A model generated the notes under the pieces. That model worked only from the letters and a program-made list of their open reading frames with translations. It did not search any database and was not told where the DNA came from. A program made the position numbers and the translations under genes. From Kiritimatiellia bacterium (GTDB lineage Bacteria > Verrucomicrobiota > Kiritimatiellia > RFP12 > UBA1067): DNA of 12,802 nucleotides. The DNA is taken from NCBI GenBank assembly GCA_017965685.1, contig JAGCPM010000094.1, forward strand, positions 1 through 12,802. The letters run 5' to 3'. This document shows, one piece after another, positions 1-7,346 of this stretch. The first letter of the stretch is position 1. Each line of letters starts with the position of its first letter.

Positions 1-2
1 GG

Positions 3-1397
3 TCGATACCTATATCGTGGCGGCAGTTCACGGATGACATATCGGCTGTCTGCTGGATTATCGAGAACCACGCGAAGGGCGCCGCAATCGCGCTCATGGG
101 CGAGAATTCCTACGAATGGATGATCGTCCACGCGGCATGCCTCTTCTCGGACGCTATTGCCGTTCCGGTCGATCCGAATCTGCCGGTCGAGGATATCGCC
201 CAGAGAATGAGACTTTCGGATGCGACGGTCCTTCTGCATTCGGCACTCTACAACGAGAAGGCGCACGAGGTGGCGGAAAGGGTGCCGGGCCTCTCCACGG
301 GCAGTTTCGGTTCGCGCAAAACCGATTTCTTCATCTCGGCCGCCGTCAAGGCCATAAGTCTATGCTCAAAGGGCATCTGGAGCCGCGAAAGCATCGACAC
401 AGGCAGAATATCGACGAGGGTCTTCACCAGCGGAACGACCAGCGAGCCGCGCGCGGTGGAACTGGCGACCGAGGCGATAGAAACGTTTGTAGAATCCACA
501 AGTGCGGCGTTGCCGATGAAGCAGGGCGACAGGTCGCTTATGCTTCTTCCGCTCCATCATATATTCGGCATCTGCGCGGTCTACACGATGCTTGCGAACG
601 GCGTGGCGATCGGGGTCTGCCCGGATTTCCGCCGCATATACGACGTGTTCGACCGGTTCAGGGCCGACTTCGCATTCCTCGTTCCGGCGCTCGCCGAGAT
701 ACTGGCCGACAAGATCGCCCGCAAGGCGCCGAGCGCCGAAGAGGCGTTCGGTTGGCATGTGCGTTGGATACTCACCGGCGGCGCGCCTCTTTCTCGCAGG
801 GCGTACGAAAAGCTGACCGCGCTCGGGATAAAGACGATAAGCGGCTACGGCCTCACGGAAACCGCGGCCTGCTATTCGATGTCGTTCGATTCCGACATGC
901 CTCGCCCGTGCAGCGCCGGAAAGGTCTCGACGGCGAAAGGCGTGGAGACGAAGGTTTCCGGCGAAGGCGAGCTTCTCGTGAGAGGACCGTGCGTGATGAA
1001 GGGCTACTACCGGATGGACGAGGCGACCGCGAAGGCGATAGATGCCGACGGATGGTTCCATACCGGCGATATCGGCAGAATCGACGCCGACGGCTATGTC
1101 TGGATAACCGGCAGAGCATCGCGCACGATAGTCCTTTCTTCAGGCAAGAAGGTGGCACCGGAGGAACTGGAGTCGAAACTCCTCATGCTTCCCGGCGTTA
1201 TGGAGGCGATGGTTTCGGGCGCAGGCGAGACTCGCGAGATAAAGGCGGCGATATACGCCAGCACCGGCGAGGATGCCGTAAGAAGAGCGGTTGACGCCCT
1301 TAACCGGAAACTCCCCGTGTACGAACGCATAAGGACGGTCGAGATCCGAAAGGAACCATTCCCGAGGACCGCCTCCGGAAAGATAAAACTGGGATGA
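3..1397 (+). CDS. AMP-binding (ANL family) acyl-activating enzyme, 5' truncated
   Basis: Partial gene: the frame is open from base 3, and the residues before the internal ATG at 96 (a WRQFTDDISA-like stretch, then IALMGENSYEW) match the usual N-terminal part of this family, so the true start lies upstream of the window. ANL enzymes adenylate a carboxylic acid with ATP and usually pass it to CoA or a carrier protein. Visible core motifs are the P-loop TSGTTSEPR (about 423-452), GYGLTE (843-860), the hinge-region GDIG followed by GYVWITGR, and the C-terminal TASGKIK with the catalytic lysine at 1380-1382. The P-loop departs from the common TSGTTGxPKG: Ser replaces Gly and Arg replaces Lys. Length and motifs suggest an acyl-CoA or acyl-ACP synthetase, but the substrate cannot be read from the sequence. 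It overlaps the next gene by ATGA at 1394, and the acyltransferase neighbour suggests it supplies an activated fatty acid. Confidence 0.9.
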   Translation, partial: SIPISWRQFTDDISAVCWIIENHAKGAAIALMGENSYEWMIVHAACLFSDAIAVPVDPNLPVEDIAQRMRLSDATVLLHSALYNEKAHEVAERVPGLSTGSFGSRKTDFFISAAVKAISLCSKGIWSRESIDTGRISTRVFTSGTTSEPRAVELATEAIETFVESTSAALPMKQGDRSLMLLPLHHIFGICAVYTMLANGVAIGVCPDFRRIYDVFDRFRADFAFLVPALAEILADKIARKAPSAEEAFGWHVRWILTGGAPLSRRAYEKLTALGIKTISGYGLTETAACYSMSFDSDMPRPCSAGKVSTAKGVETKVSGEGELLVRGPCVMKGYYRMDEATAKAIDADGWFHTGDIGRIDADGYVWITGRASRTIVLSSGKKVAPEELESKLLMLPGVMEAMVSGAGETREIKAAIYASTGEDAVRRAVDALNRKLPVYERIRTVEIRKEPFPRTASGKIKLG

Positions 1398-2338
1398 CCG
1401 ATATAGCGAGAAAAAGGCTCAAGCGCAAGCTGAGGGTGCCGTTCGAGTGGCTGGGAATATGGCTCGGCTACATCGTTCTTTCGGTACTGCCGCACAATGC
1501 CCTGTTTGCAGTGTGCGACTTTGCATCCGCCGTGATGTACAAGTGGGACAAGAAAGGCAAGAAGCTCGCCAGAGCGAACCTGAAGACCATGTTCGGTGAC
1601 ATGGATGAGAGGCGGCGCGAGTTGATCATGCGCAGAAGCTACAGAAACATGGCGCGGACTATAGGCCATGCGTTCTGGACGTGCAGAAATGCGAAGGCGA
1701 GAGTCGCGGCCGTCGGCGAGATGTCGGCAGCCGGCAAGGCGTTCCTCAAAGAGAACAATCCGGCGGTCACGGTATCCGGGCATATCGGCTGCTGGGAGAT
1801 AATGTCGCAGCTTGCGTTCCTCGAAGGGCATACGATGATGTCCGTCGCAAAGGACATCGGCACAAAGGGCATGACGAAAATGCTCATGAAGGCTCGTATG
1901 TCTTGCGGGCAGGAAATCGTCCATGCAGACGGCGCTTTCCGTTCTTTGATGGCCGGCATAAAGGACGGCAAGTCTCTTGGACTGCTCGTCGATCAGGCCA
2001 TAGACCCCGAGGAAGGCGGCCTCTGGATACGGTTCTTCGGGACGCCCGTTCCGGTTTCGTCCGCTCCGGCGTTCTTTGCGGCGAAGGGCAAAATCCCGAT
2101 TGCCACCGCATGGTCTCGTCCCATGAAAGACGGCCGCTACAAATGTGAAGTCATAAACACCTATGATGCCGCTGAAGCCCGCGACATCTGGGGAATGACG
2201 CAAAAAATAGCGCGCGATCTCGAGAGCGTGATCCGTCGCCATCCGAGTCTCTGGGCGCTCAACTACAACGCGTTCAGAAAGACTCCTACTGCGGAGGAGC
2301 TTCGGCAGCTCGAGGAAAGGGAGGCGAAGGCAAAATGA
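1394..2338 (+). CDS. LpxL/HtrB-like lipid acyltransferase
   Basis: A 314-residue protein of the lysophospholipid acyltransferase superfamily, LpxL/LpxM branch, which usually transfers an acyl chain from acyl-ACP to a lipid A precursor at the inner membrane. Seen: a basic N-terminus followed by a hydrophobic anchor (about residues 18-47); ARANLKTMFGD, typical of the family; the catalytic HX4E motif as HIGCWE (His130, Glu135); LLVDQ near 197-201; and FFGTPVPV (about 214-221), normal for the acceptor-site region. Length fits the family (about 300). The start is fixed by the ATGA overlap with the upstream AMP-binding gene, and the gene ends in another ATGA overlap with the glycosyltransferase. 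The acceptor may be lipid A or another envelope lipid, since no other lpx gene is in view. Family call is firm, exact substrate is not. Confidence 0.88.
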   Translation: MTDIARKRLKRKLRVPFEWLGIWLGYIVLSVLPHNALFAVCDFASAVMYKWDKKGKKLARANLKTMFGDMDERRRELIMRRSYRNMARTIGHAFWTCRNAKARVAAVGEMSAAGKAFLKENNPAVTVSGHIGCWEIMSQLAFLEGHTMMSVAKDIGTKGMTKMLMKARMSCGQEIVHADGAFRSLMAGIKDGKSLGLLVDQAIDPEEGGLWIRFFGTPVPVSSAPAFFAAKGKIPIATAWSRPMKDGRYKCEVINTYDAAEARDIWGMTQKIARDLESVIRRHPSLWALNYNAFRKTPTAEELRQLEEREAKAK

Positions 2339-3447
2339 AGACTTTGCAGCTTGTTCCAGCCATGGCCGAAGGCGGCGTCGAGCGCGGCGTTGTTGAGATG
2401 AATCGTGTTTTTACGGCGGTGAAATGGGCGAATGTCGTCGTTTCCGCAGGCGGCAGGCTTGTCGCTGATATCGAGCGCGACGGGGGACGCCACATAACAC
2501 TCGACGTCAAGAGCAAGAATCCTTTGACCTATTTCTTCCGTGCGGCGAAACTTAAAAAGATTCTCGAGACAGAGCGGCCGGATGTGGTATGCGCGCATTC
2601 TCGCGTTCCGGCATGGCTGTTTGTATGGGCGAACCGCAAGCTCGGCATCCCATGGATTACCTTTGCGCACGGAGCCAATTCGATTTCGCGATACTCGCGG
2701 GTGATGACAAAGGGCGACCTGACGGTGACGCCTTCCACGTACATAGCCGACTACCTCAAGGCGGCGTACGGAATTGCGGATGAGAAGCTCCGCGTTATTC
2801 CCCGCGCGATAGAGTCCGGCAGGTTTGATATGGAGAATCTCGACGGTGCGTTCATAGAGGCGAAGCGGTTGCAGTGGGGAATCGAAAAGCCGAAGCACTT
2901 CGTTGTGATGGGGCTTGGACGGATAACCCAGCTCAAGGGATACGACACTCTCATCCGCGCTATGGCGCTATTGAACCGCGACGGGGGCGGAACGCCTCGT
3001 TACCGCCTTATTATCGTAGGCGAAGCAGAGGCGAGGCGCAAGGATGTTGAACTTGCTCTCAAGTCGCTAGTGAAGGAACTTCGCGTCGCAGACGACGTGG
3101 TTTTCGCCGGCAACCAGCGCAAGGTCGCCGAATGCCTCTCTCTTGCCGATGTAGTGGTCTCGGCCAACACGAAAAAGCCGGAGGCCTTTGGACGTTCCAT
3201 GGCGGAGGCTCTTGCGATGGGCAAGCCGGTAGTGGCGCGAGCCTTCGGCGGCGCGCTTGACGTTGTGCGCGATGGAGTGGACGGGCTTCTCGTCGGGCAA
3301 GGCGACTACCCCGTGCTGTTTTCGGAGGCGATACGCAAGGTTTCGCAGATGTCGTTCGGGGATTTGCGAAAGAGCGCCTTGGAGCGTTTCTCGTTCGACA
3401 AGATGGCCAATTCCGCGATTGCGGTCTACAAGGAGGTGGCGAAATGA
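2335..3447 (+). CDS. GT4-family glycosyltransferase
   Basis: A 370-residue retaining glycosyltransferase of the GT-B fold, family GT4. Seen: an N-terminal glycine-rich loop GGVERGV (residues 13-19) after a short beta strand; RPDVVCAHS (about 81-89) in the acceptor domain; the domain-joining GLGRITQLKGYDTLI (about 193-207), whose Arg and Lys normally contact the donor phosphates; and the EX7E motif EAFGRSMAE (Glu283 to Glu291), then a GKPVVA/GG segment and DGVDGLLV. Such enzymes move a sugar from a nucleotide donor to a lipid or saccharide acceptor on the cytoplasmic face. Placed right after an LpxL-like gene, it may act in LPS core or glycolipid assembly. The start ATG at 2335 overlaps the previous stop (ATGA), and the end overlaps the next gene the same way. 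Donor and acceptor are unknown. Confidence 0.9.
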   Translation: MKTLQLVPAMAEGGVERGVVEMNRVFTAVKWANVVVSAGGRLVADIERDGGRHITLDVKSKNPLTYFFRAAKLKKILETERPDVVCAHSRVPAWLFVWANRKLGIPWITFAHGANSISRYSRVMTKGDLTVTPSTYIADYLKAAYGIADEKLRVIPRAIESGRFDMENLDGAFIEAKRLQWGIEKPKHFVVMGLGRITQLKGYDTLIRAMALLNRDGGGTPRYRLIIVGEAEARRKDVELALKSLVKELRVADDVVFAGNQRKVAECLSLADVVVSANTKKPEAFGRSMAEALAMGKPVVARAFGGALDVVRDGVDGLLVGQGDYPVLFSEAIRKVSQMSFGDLRKSALERFSFDKMANSAIAVYKEVAK

Positions 3448-4208
3448 AGAAAGGATGGCTTGTGCCGGTGTTTGCGTTTGCCGCGTGCATTGCGGCGTTG
3501 GCGGTCGCATGGGCCGTGATGGATCCGGAAGCGGCGATCGCGTTCTTTGATCAGGACGGACGCTCTCCGTTTGAACTGGCCACCCTGCCGTTCTATGCGG
3601 CGATAATTCCGGCAGTGTGGCTGTTACGTCCTTTCACGGGTTCCCGGAAGAGGGTTTTTGTCCTTTGCCTGGCTGTGAGCATCGTTGCGGCTATGGCCAT
3701 AGTCAAGGAGCTGGATTTGCATCTCGCGGCGCTCCACTCTCTTTATCCGCAGTTTGTAGGTGCTGACGGTTCGCTTCTTCCCGGGCTTTTCAAGCCGAAC
3801 GGCAGCCCGCTGACCGGCACGCCGTTCAAGATGCGGGTCTTGACCAATGCCGCCGTGCCTGTCGGAATGAAGTCTTTCATCGTTGCGTACTTCGCGCTGT
3901 TCTTCGGAGTGTTCGCCGTCGGATTTGCGTATCTCGGATGGACGTGGCTGAAGGGCGTGTTCACTCTTAAAGGGTCTTCATGGGCGTGGGGCTGCTTCGG
4001 AGCGAGCGGTGTGATGGTGCAGGTGGCCGACCGCCTCCCTTCATGGCTCGGCCACGCCTATGGGCTCGAAAAAAACGGCGATGGCGTCACCAAGGCCGCT
4101 TCTTTATGCACCGTTATGGAAGAGGGTGGCGAGATGATGATCGCCATTTTTGCGATTCTGACAATGATACTGGGATACATCGAAAAGAAAGGTATGGAAT
4201 CAAAATGA
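3444..4208 (+). CDS. multi-pass membrane protein of unknown function
   Basis: A 254-residue integral membrane protein that I cannot assign to a named family. Hydrophobic segments lie at about residues 5-26, 45-62, 71-87, 144-168 and 231-245, with a weaker one at 180-195, giving five or six spans. Between spans 3 and 4 is a long loop (about 90-140) that begins KELDLH (88-93) and contains many Pro and Gly residues. Other distinctive polar residues near the membrane are VADRLP (194-199) and EEGGE (226-230), just ahead of the last span. The acidic ELD/EEGGE pair and the His could be functional, but this is speculation. The gene sits between a glycosyltransferase and a DUF212 gene, with ATGA overlaps on both sides, so it is very probably co-translated with them and takes part in the same envelope process. 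Confidence 0.85.
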   Translation: MKKGWLVPVFAFAACIAALAVAWAVMDPEAAIAFFDQDGRSPFELATLPFYAAIIPAVWLLRPFTGSRKRVFVLCLAVSIVAAMAIVKELDLHLAALHSLYPQFVGADGSLLPGLFKPNGSPLTGTPFKMRVLTNAAVPVGMKSFIVAYFALFFGVFAVGFAYLGWTWLKGVFTLKGSSWAWGCFGASGVMVQVADRLPSWLGHAYGLEKNGDGVTKAASLCTVMEEGGEMMIAIFAILTMILGYIEKKGMESK

Positions 4209-4678
4209 CTCTCGCGGCGATAATGCAATGGGAATTCTGGGAACTCTTCGCCTGCCCGTGGTTTTGGTGCGGGATAGGAGGTTGGATAACGGCGAGCTTT
4301 ATAAAGATGGTTATCGCCGCGGTAAAGACGCACGAGTTCGATTTCGTCTACCTGGTGTCGACAGGCGGGATGCCTTCCAGCCACTCGGCCGCCGTTTCGG
4401 CTCTTGCGTTCGGCATCGGATACACGGAAGGCTTCGGCACTCCTGTAGCGGTCGTCGCCGTCGGTTACGCAATTATAACGATGTTCGACGCGGCCACGGT
4501 GCGTTATGCTGCCGGAGAGCACGCGAAAGTCCTCAACGCGATAGTCCGAGACATAAAGGAACTCAAGTTCAAGCCGGTCGAGCGTTTCAAGGAACTTCTC
4601 GGGCACACTCGGACAGAGGTCTTTTGGGGCATGGCAACGGGAATCGCCTGGGCGACGTTCCTCTGCTGGGTGTGGTGA
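4205..4678 (+). CDS. DUF212 / divergent PAP2 (YuiD-like) membrane protein
   Basis: A 157-residue small membrane protein of the DUF212 family, called divergent PAP2 because it resembles phosphatidic-acid-phosphatase-type enzymes in part. Seen: hydrophobic segments near residues 17-38, 62-74, 80-94 and 139-156; the family signature STGGMPSSHSA (52-62), which echoes the PSGH/SSHS motif of PAP2 enzymes; FDAATVR (94-100) in place of the usual DAxGVR; and LLGHTRTEVFWG (131-142). Length matches the family. The chosen start at 4205 overlaps the previous stop (ATGA); the frame stays open upstream, but an earlier start would run back over the preceding membrane gene. The biochemical role of the family is not established to my knowledge. 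A lipid phosphatase-like or lipid-linked role would fit the neighbours but is inference. Confidence 0.9.
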   Translation: MTLAAIMQWEFWELFACPWFWCGIGGWITASFIKMVIAAVKTHEFDFVYLVSTGGMPSSHSAAVSALAFGIGYTEGFGTPVAVVAVGYAIITMFDAATVRYAAGEHAKVLNAIVRDIKELKFKPVERFKELLGHTRTEVFWGMATGIAWATFLCWVW

Positions 4679-4691
4679 CTTTGGCAACGGG

Positions 4692-4698
4692 AAAGGAG
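4692..4698 (+). promoter_or_regulatory. strong ribosome binding site for the CgeB-like gene
   Basis: AAAGGAG lies 8 bases ahead of the ATG at 4707. The preceding genes of this operon rely on ATGA overlaps, whereas here a 28-base gap carries an independent site, so this gene can be translated without coupling. Confidence 0.7.
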
Positions 4699-4706
4699 CG
4701 AGAATC

Positions 4707-5744
4707 ATGAAAGAGCCATTTCGTCTTTTGATTGTGGATAACTTCCTCCTTCGCCACTACGGCAAGGGCCGCGAGGGTGCCGGCTACAGATTCCTTTACG
4801 GGGCTGTCCGCAACAACTGGCGCGTGATGACATTTTCAGAGCGCGACATAACCCGCTATTTGGCGCCGCTCGGTTTCATGCGCGGAATCGGTGCGCGGAT
4901 GATGAACGTGCGGCTTCGCAGGGTCGTGGCGAATTTCCGCCCCGATCTTGTGATGATCGGTCATTGCGACTATGTGACGAACGAAACCATAGACGCGATG
5001 CGGCGCGACGTGAAGGGCGTGAAAATCGTGCACATAAACGTAGACCCCATCTGGCAGAAGCACACCGACGACCAGATTGTCGCGCGCATGGAAAGCTGCG
5101 ACGGCCTTTTCATAACTACCGCCGGGGAAGAGTTGAAGAAATGGACTACCGGCAGGAATTTCGTCTCGTTCCTTCCGAACCCTTGCGACCTTTGCGTCGA
5201 CAATGGTGAGCCGCGCGAGAAGACCGAATATGACATATTCTTCGCGGGGCATGGCGCCGACGGCGATCCGAGGGTGGAACTGCTGAAGGAGTTTCTGCCG
5301 CTCCTTCCGCCAAGTGTCAGGGCCGGGGTTTTTGGAACCCTCGGACATCCTTCCATCGTGGGCCGCGACTACGAGGAGACCCTGAAGCGTTGCGGGGCGG
5401 CGCTTAACCTCAACCGTATGGAAGGGCGCAAATGGTATACCTCCGATCGGCTCGTGCACATAATGGCGAATGGCGTCGTGGCTTTCATGTCCCCCAAGTC
5501 TGGATATCAGGATTTCTTCGTTCCGGGCGAGGAGGCCATGTTCTTTGCGGACGCGAAGGACCTTGCGGATAAGGTCGCCGCTCTTGCGGCTGATCCAGCG
5601 AGGCGTCTTGCGGTGGCCAGGAAGGGCATGGAGAAATACCGTTCGCTGTTCAACGCCTCTCGGGTCTTGAATTTTATAAAGGATCTGAGCCTCGGAGAGG
5701 AATTTTCGGAACCCTACGAATGGCAAAGCGAAATCTACCGTTGA
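4707..5744 (+). CDS. CgeB-like glycosyltransferase (GT-B fold)
   Basis: A 345-residue protein with the layout of the CgeB/glycosyltransferase family 1 group. Seen: an N-terminal beta strand FRLLIVDN (5-12); RPDLVMIGH (78-86) and GVKIVHINVDP (104-114), the usual pattern in the N-terminal domain; CDGLFITTAGEELKKW (131-146), where the family often recognises the partner domain; then YDIFFAGHGADGDPR (175-189) opening the C-terminal domain; and YTSDRLVHIMANGVVAF (244-260) followed by a PGEE motif, typical of the C-terminal CgeB domain. No signal peptide or membrane span is seen, so it is probably cytoplasmic. The sugar donor and acceptor are unknown. It lies 28 bases after the DUF212 gene in the same orientation, and its final 25 bases are shared with the following response regulator gene. 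Confidence 0.85.
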   Translation: MKEPFRLLIVDNFLLRHYGKGREGAGYRFLYGAVRNNWRVMTFSERDITRYLAPLGFMRGIGARMMNVRLRRVVANFRPDLVMIGHCDYVTNETIDAMRRDVKGVKIVHINVDPIWQKHTDDQIVARMESCDGLFITTAGEELKKWTTGRNFVSFLPNPCDLCVDNGEPREKTEYDIFFAGHGADGDPRVELLKEFLPLLPPSVRAGVFGTLGHPSIVGRDYEETLKRCGAALNLNRMEGRKWYTSDRLVHIMANGVVAFMSPKSGYQDFFVPGEEAMFFADAKDLADKVAALAADPARRLAVARKGMEKYRSLFNASRVLNFIKDLSLGEEFSEPYEWQSEIYR

Positions 5745-6457
5745 CGGGCGGCGTGGCCGGAAAAACCATACTCATAGTCGATGACGAGCCTCTCATCCAG
5801 AAGGCTCTCGCAAACGCGCTGGAAAGAGCCGGCTACTCTGTCGCGACGGCTCTTGACGGTATCGAGTGCCTCAGTAAAGTGCATGCAAAGCGGCCAGACT
5901 TGATTCTTCTAGATGTTCAGATGCCCAGGATGGACGGATTCAAGACATGCGAAGAGATAAGGAAAATAGACGATACCGTTCCGATCGTGTTCCATTCTGT
6001 GCGCGAATCGCCTGAAGACATCACAGCCGCCCTCGGTCGTCTTGGCGATTCCTACATTCTCAAACGGGAGCCGGATGCAGTGAAGGTCGCCAAGCTGGAG
6101 GCGGTGCTGCGCCGTGCCGAGATTTCTGGACGCAATGCCGCCGCGCGCGCTGCGAGAAGCAAGATTATCGAGTTCGGGCGTGTAAAAGTGGATGTCAGGA
6201 ACTGTCGAGCGGACATAGGCGGGAAGACTGTCGATCTTACGAAAACGGAGACCGGAATACTCGAATGCCTCGAAATAAACCGTGGCAGGATATGCTCGAA
6301 CGATGATATATACCTTTTTCTGTACGGCGATGGCGTAAAGGGCGACGCTCGCAGCCTTAGGTCGCATTTTTGCCATCTTCGCGAAAAACTCGGTCCTGCG
6401 GCCAAGCATGTTGTCAACATACGCGGCGTCGGCTACCAGCTTCTCAGACGTGGCTGA
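5720..6457 (+). CDS. OmpR/PhoB-type response regulator, orphan
   Basis: A 245-residue DNA-binding response regulator. The receiver domain (about 15-130) shows the acidic pair Asp21-Asp22, the phosphoacceptor Asp65 in LLDVQMPRMDG, Ser93 at the switch position (FHSVRES) and Lys115 (YILKREP). The Lys is not followed by the usual Pro, and the preceding segment lacks the common GADDY pattern. The C-terminal half (about 148-245) is a winged helix with LTKTETGILECL, a recognition-helix region DARSLRSHFCHLREKL and the wing IRGVGYQLL. No histidine kinase lies in the window on either side. The start overlaps the end of the glycosyltransferase gene by 25 bases; a TTG (5741) and a GTG (5753) are later alternatives, and the ribosome binding site is not clear. 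It is probably co-transcribed with, and perhaps regulates, the envelope genes ahead of it. Confidence 0.88.
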   Translation: MAKRNLPLTGGVAGKTILIVDDEPLIQKALANALERAGYSVATALDGIECLSKVHAKRPDLILLDVQMPRMDGFKTCEEIRKIDDTVPIVFHSVRESPEDITAALGRLGDSYILKREPDAVKVAKLEAVLRRAEISGRNAAARAARSKIIEFGRVKVDVRNCRADIGGKTVDLTKTETGILECLEINRGRICSNDDIYLFLYGDGVKGDARSLRSHFCHLREKLGPAAKHVVNIRGVGYQLLRRG

Positions 6458-6467
6458 CTACATCAGC
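6453..6467. repeat. small inverted repeat across two abutting stop codons
   Basis: GCTGA (6453-6457) and TCAGC (6463-6467) flank CTACA. The TGA of the response regulator (6455-6457) and the TAG of the opposite-strand HD gene (6458-6460) both lie inside it. There is no T-tract on either side, so it is not a standard terminator. It may mark the end point of two converging transcripts. Confidence 0.4.
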
Positions 6468-7210
6468 TCCGCCGCGTCGTAGCCGGTGAGCTCAAGAACG
6501 AAGCGCCTGCGGAACTCGAAGTGGTTCCTTTCTTTTGCCAGACGACGCGAGGTCTCGAAGTAGAGACCGCTTTTCAGCCAGCCGATTTGTATGAGCACGA
6601 AATCGGCAATCGATTTTATGTTCTGGTAATCGACGCTCGTGCCTTTCTTTATCGCGTCCAATACCGCAGGATTCGGCGGAAGGTCGTATTTGAGATTCCA
6701 GAACGCGGTCGAATCCTTGCGCCAGTCTGTCGTCTTGACTCGGTCCTCCAGCACGCGGAAGATATCCAGCTTGTCCGCATCCCGGACGCATTTCGCAGCC
6801 GTATCCGTGAGAGGCGGCATGTCGTTGGGGAGGTCTCGCCTATTGTGGTATAGAACGGCCTTGAGCACGGCGTCGGAGTCGGCGGGGTCGAGACGGTCCA
6901 GCCAGCCCAGAGTCTTCACGATATCGTGCGAGTAGACTGCATGGTCCACCGAGTCCGAATCGCGGAAGGTGTTGTACTTCTTTAACTGTTCGTAGCGGCC
7001 GGTGTCGTGTAAAAGGGCGGCAAGGACGCAGACGTCCGCAGTGTGCGCGTCAAATCTCTCGCCAGAGCAGATCGCCTTGGCGTTGGCTGCGACGAAGGCG
7101 GTGTGGACCCTCTTTAGCTCCATCATCTCCGGCAGGCGCCCGCCTTCCCGGAATGTGTCGACGTATGCCGAATACGTCTGTCTGAATTTCTCTATGTCTA
7201 TCCGTTCCAT
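6458..7210 (-). CDS. HD-domain phosphohydrolase
   Basis: A 250-residue protein of the HD superfamily of metal-dependent phosphohydrolases. Counting from the chosen ATG at 7210, the metal ligands visible are His36 (KRVHTAFV), His68-Asp69 (AALLHDTGR), His90 ([10 protein letters not shown]), His122 (LYHNRRD) and the late Asp in [10 protein letters not shown] (143-151). The set H, HD, H, H, D matches an active enzyme of the type acting on nucleotides or related phosphate esters, but the substrate cannot be inferred. A TTG at 7246 in the same frame would add 12 residues. It lies within the -10 to transcript-start region of the promoter at 7237-7266, so the ATG at 7210, about 20 bases into the predicted transcript, is preferred. 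The gene is monocistronic in view and faces the alpha operon promoter divergently. Confidence 0.88.
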   Translation of the reverse strand: MERIDIEKFRQTYSAYVDTFREGGRLPEMMELKRVHTAFVAANAKAICSGERFDAHTADVCVLAALLHDTGRYEQLKKYNTFRDSDSVDHAVYSHDIVKTLGWLDRLDPADSDAVLKAVLYHNRRDLPNDMPPLTDTAAKCVRDADKLDIFRVLEDRVKTTDWRKDSTAFWNLKYDLPPNPAVLDAIKKGTSVDYQNIKSIADFVLIQIGWLKSGLYFETSRRLAKERNHFEFRRRFVLELTGYDAAELM

Positions 7211-7236
7211 GCCTGCTACGCGTTTCTTATCCGGGT

Positions 7237-7266
7237 ATTGTACCAAATATCCCTGTTTCCTGTCAA
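7237..7266 (-). promoter_or_regulatory. sigma-70-like promoter of the HD-domain gene
   Basis: On the minus strand a perfect TTGACA (7266-7261) is followed after 18 bases by TACAAT (7242-7237), itself preceded by TGG, which gives an extended -10. The transcript should start near 7230, leaving a leader of about 20 bases before the ATG at 7210. This is the promoter closest to consensus in the window. Confidence 0.7.
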
Positions 7267-7276
7267 CGGGTGGCAG

Positions 7277-7329
7277 GAAAAATTCTTTAAAATACCCCCT
7301 TGCGCCAATCGGCCGGTTTTTGATATACT
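7277..7329 (+). promoter_or_regulatory. alpha operon promoter with UP-like tract
   Basis: An extended -10, TGATATACT (TG at 7321-7322, hexamer TATACT at 7324-7329), has a poor -35 (TTGCGC, 7300-7305, 18-base spacer). An AT-rich tract, GAAAAATTCTTTAAAATA at 7277-7294, falls at about -59 to -42 relative to a start near 7336, which is where a UP element contacts the C-terminal domains of RNA polymerase alpha. The promoter elements are seen; UP function is inferred from composition and spacing. Confidence 0.65.
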
Positions 7330-7346
7330 ACACATTTATTCGACCA

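Noticed and set aside
96..98. ATG at 96 as the true start of the AMP-binding enzyme
   Set aside because: The frame is open to base 3 and the residues before this ATG resemble the family's N-terminal region, so the gene begins outside the window.
1094..2242. A 382-codon minus-strand frame over the AMP-binding and LpxL-like genes
   Set aside because: Antisense to two genes with clear catalytic motifs; its translation is rich in His and Arg and shows no recognisable fold.
3980..4204. Upstream extension of the DUF212 frame
   Set aside because: It runs over the coding region of the preceding membrane protein and shows no membrane segment; the ATGA overlap at 4205 is the better start.
7211..7246. 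TTG start adding 12 residues to the HD-domain protein
   Set aside because: The TTG lies within the predicted promoter just upstream of the transcript start, so it would not be transcribed.
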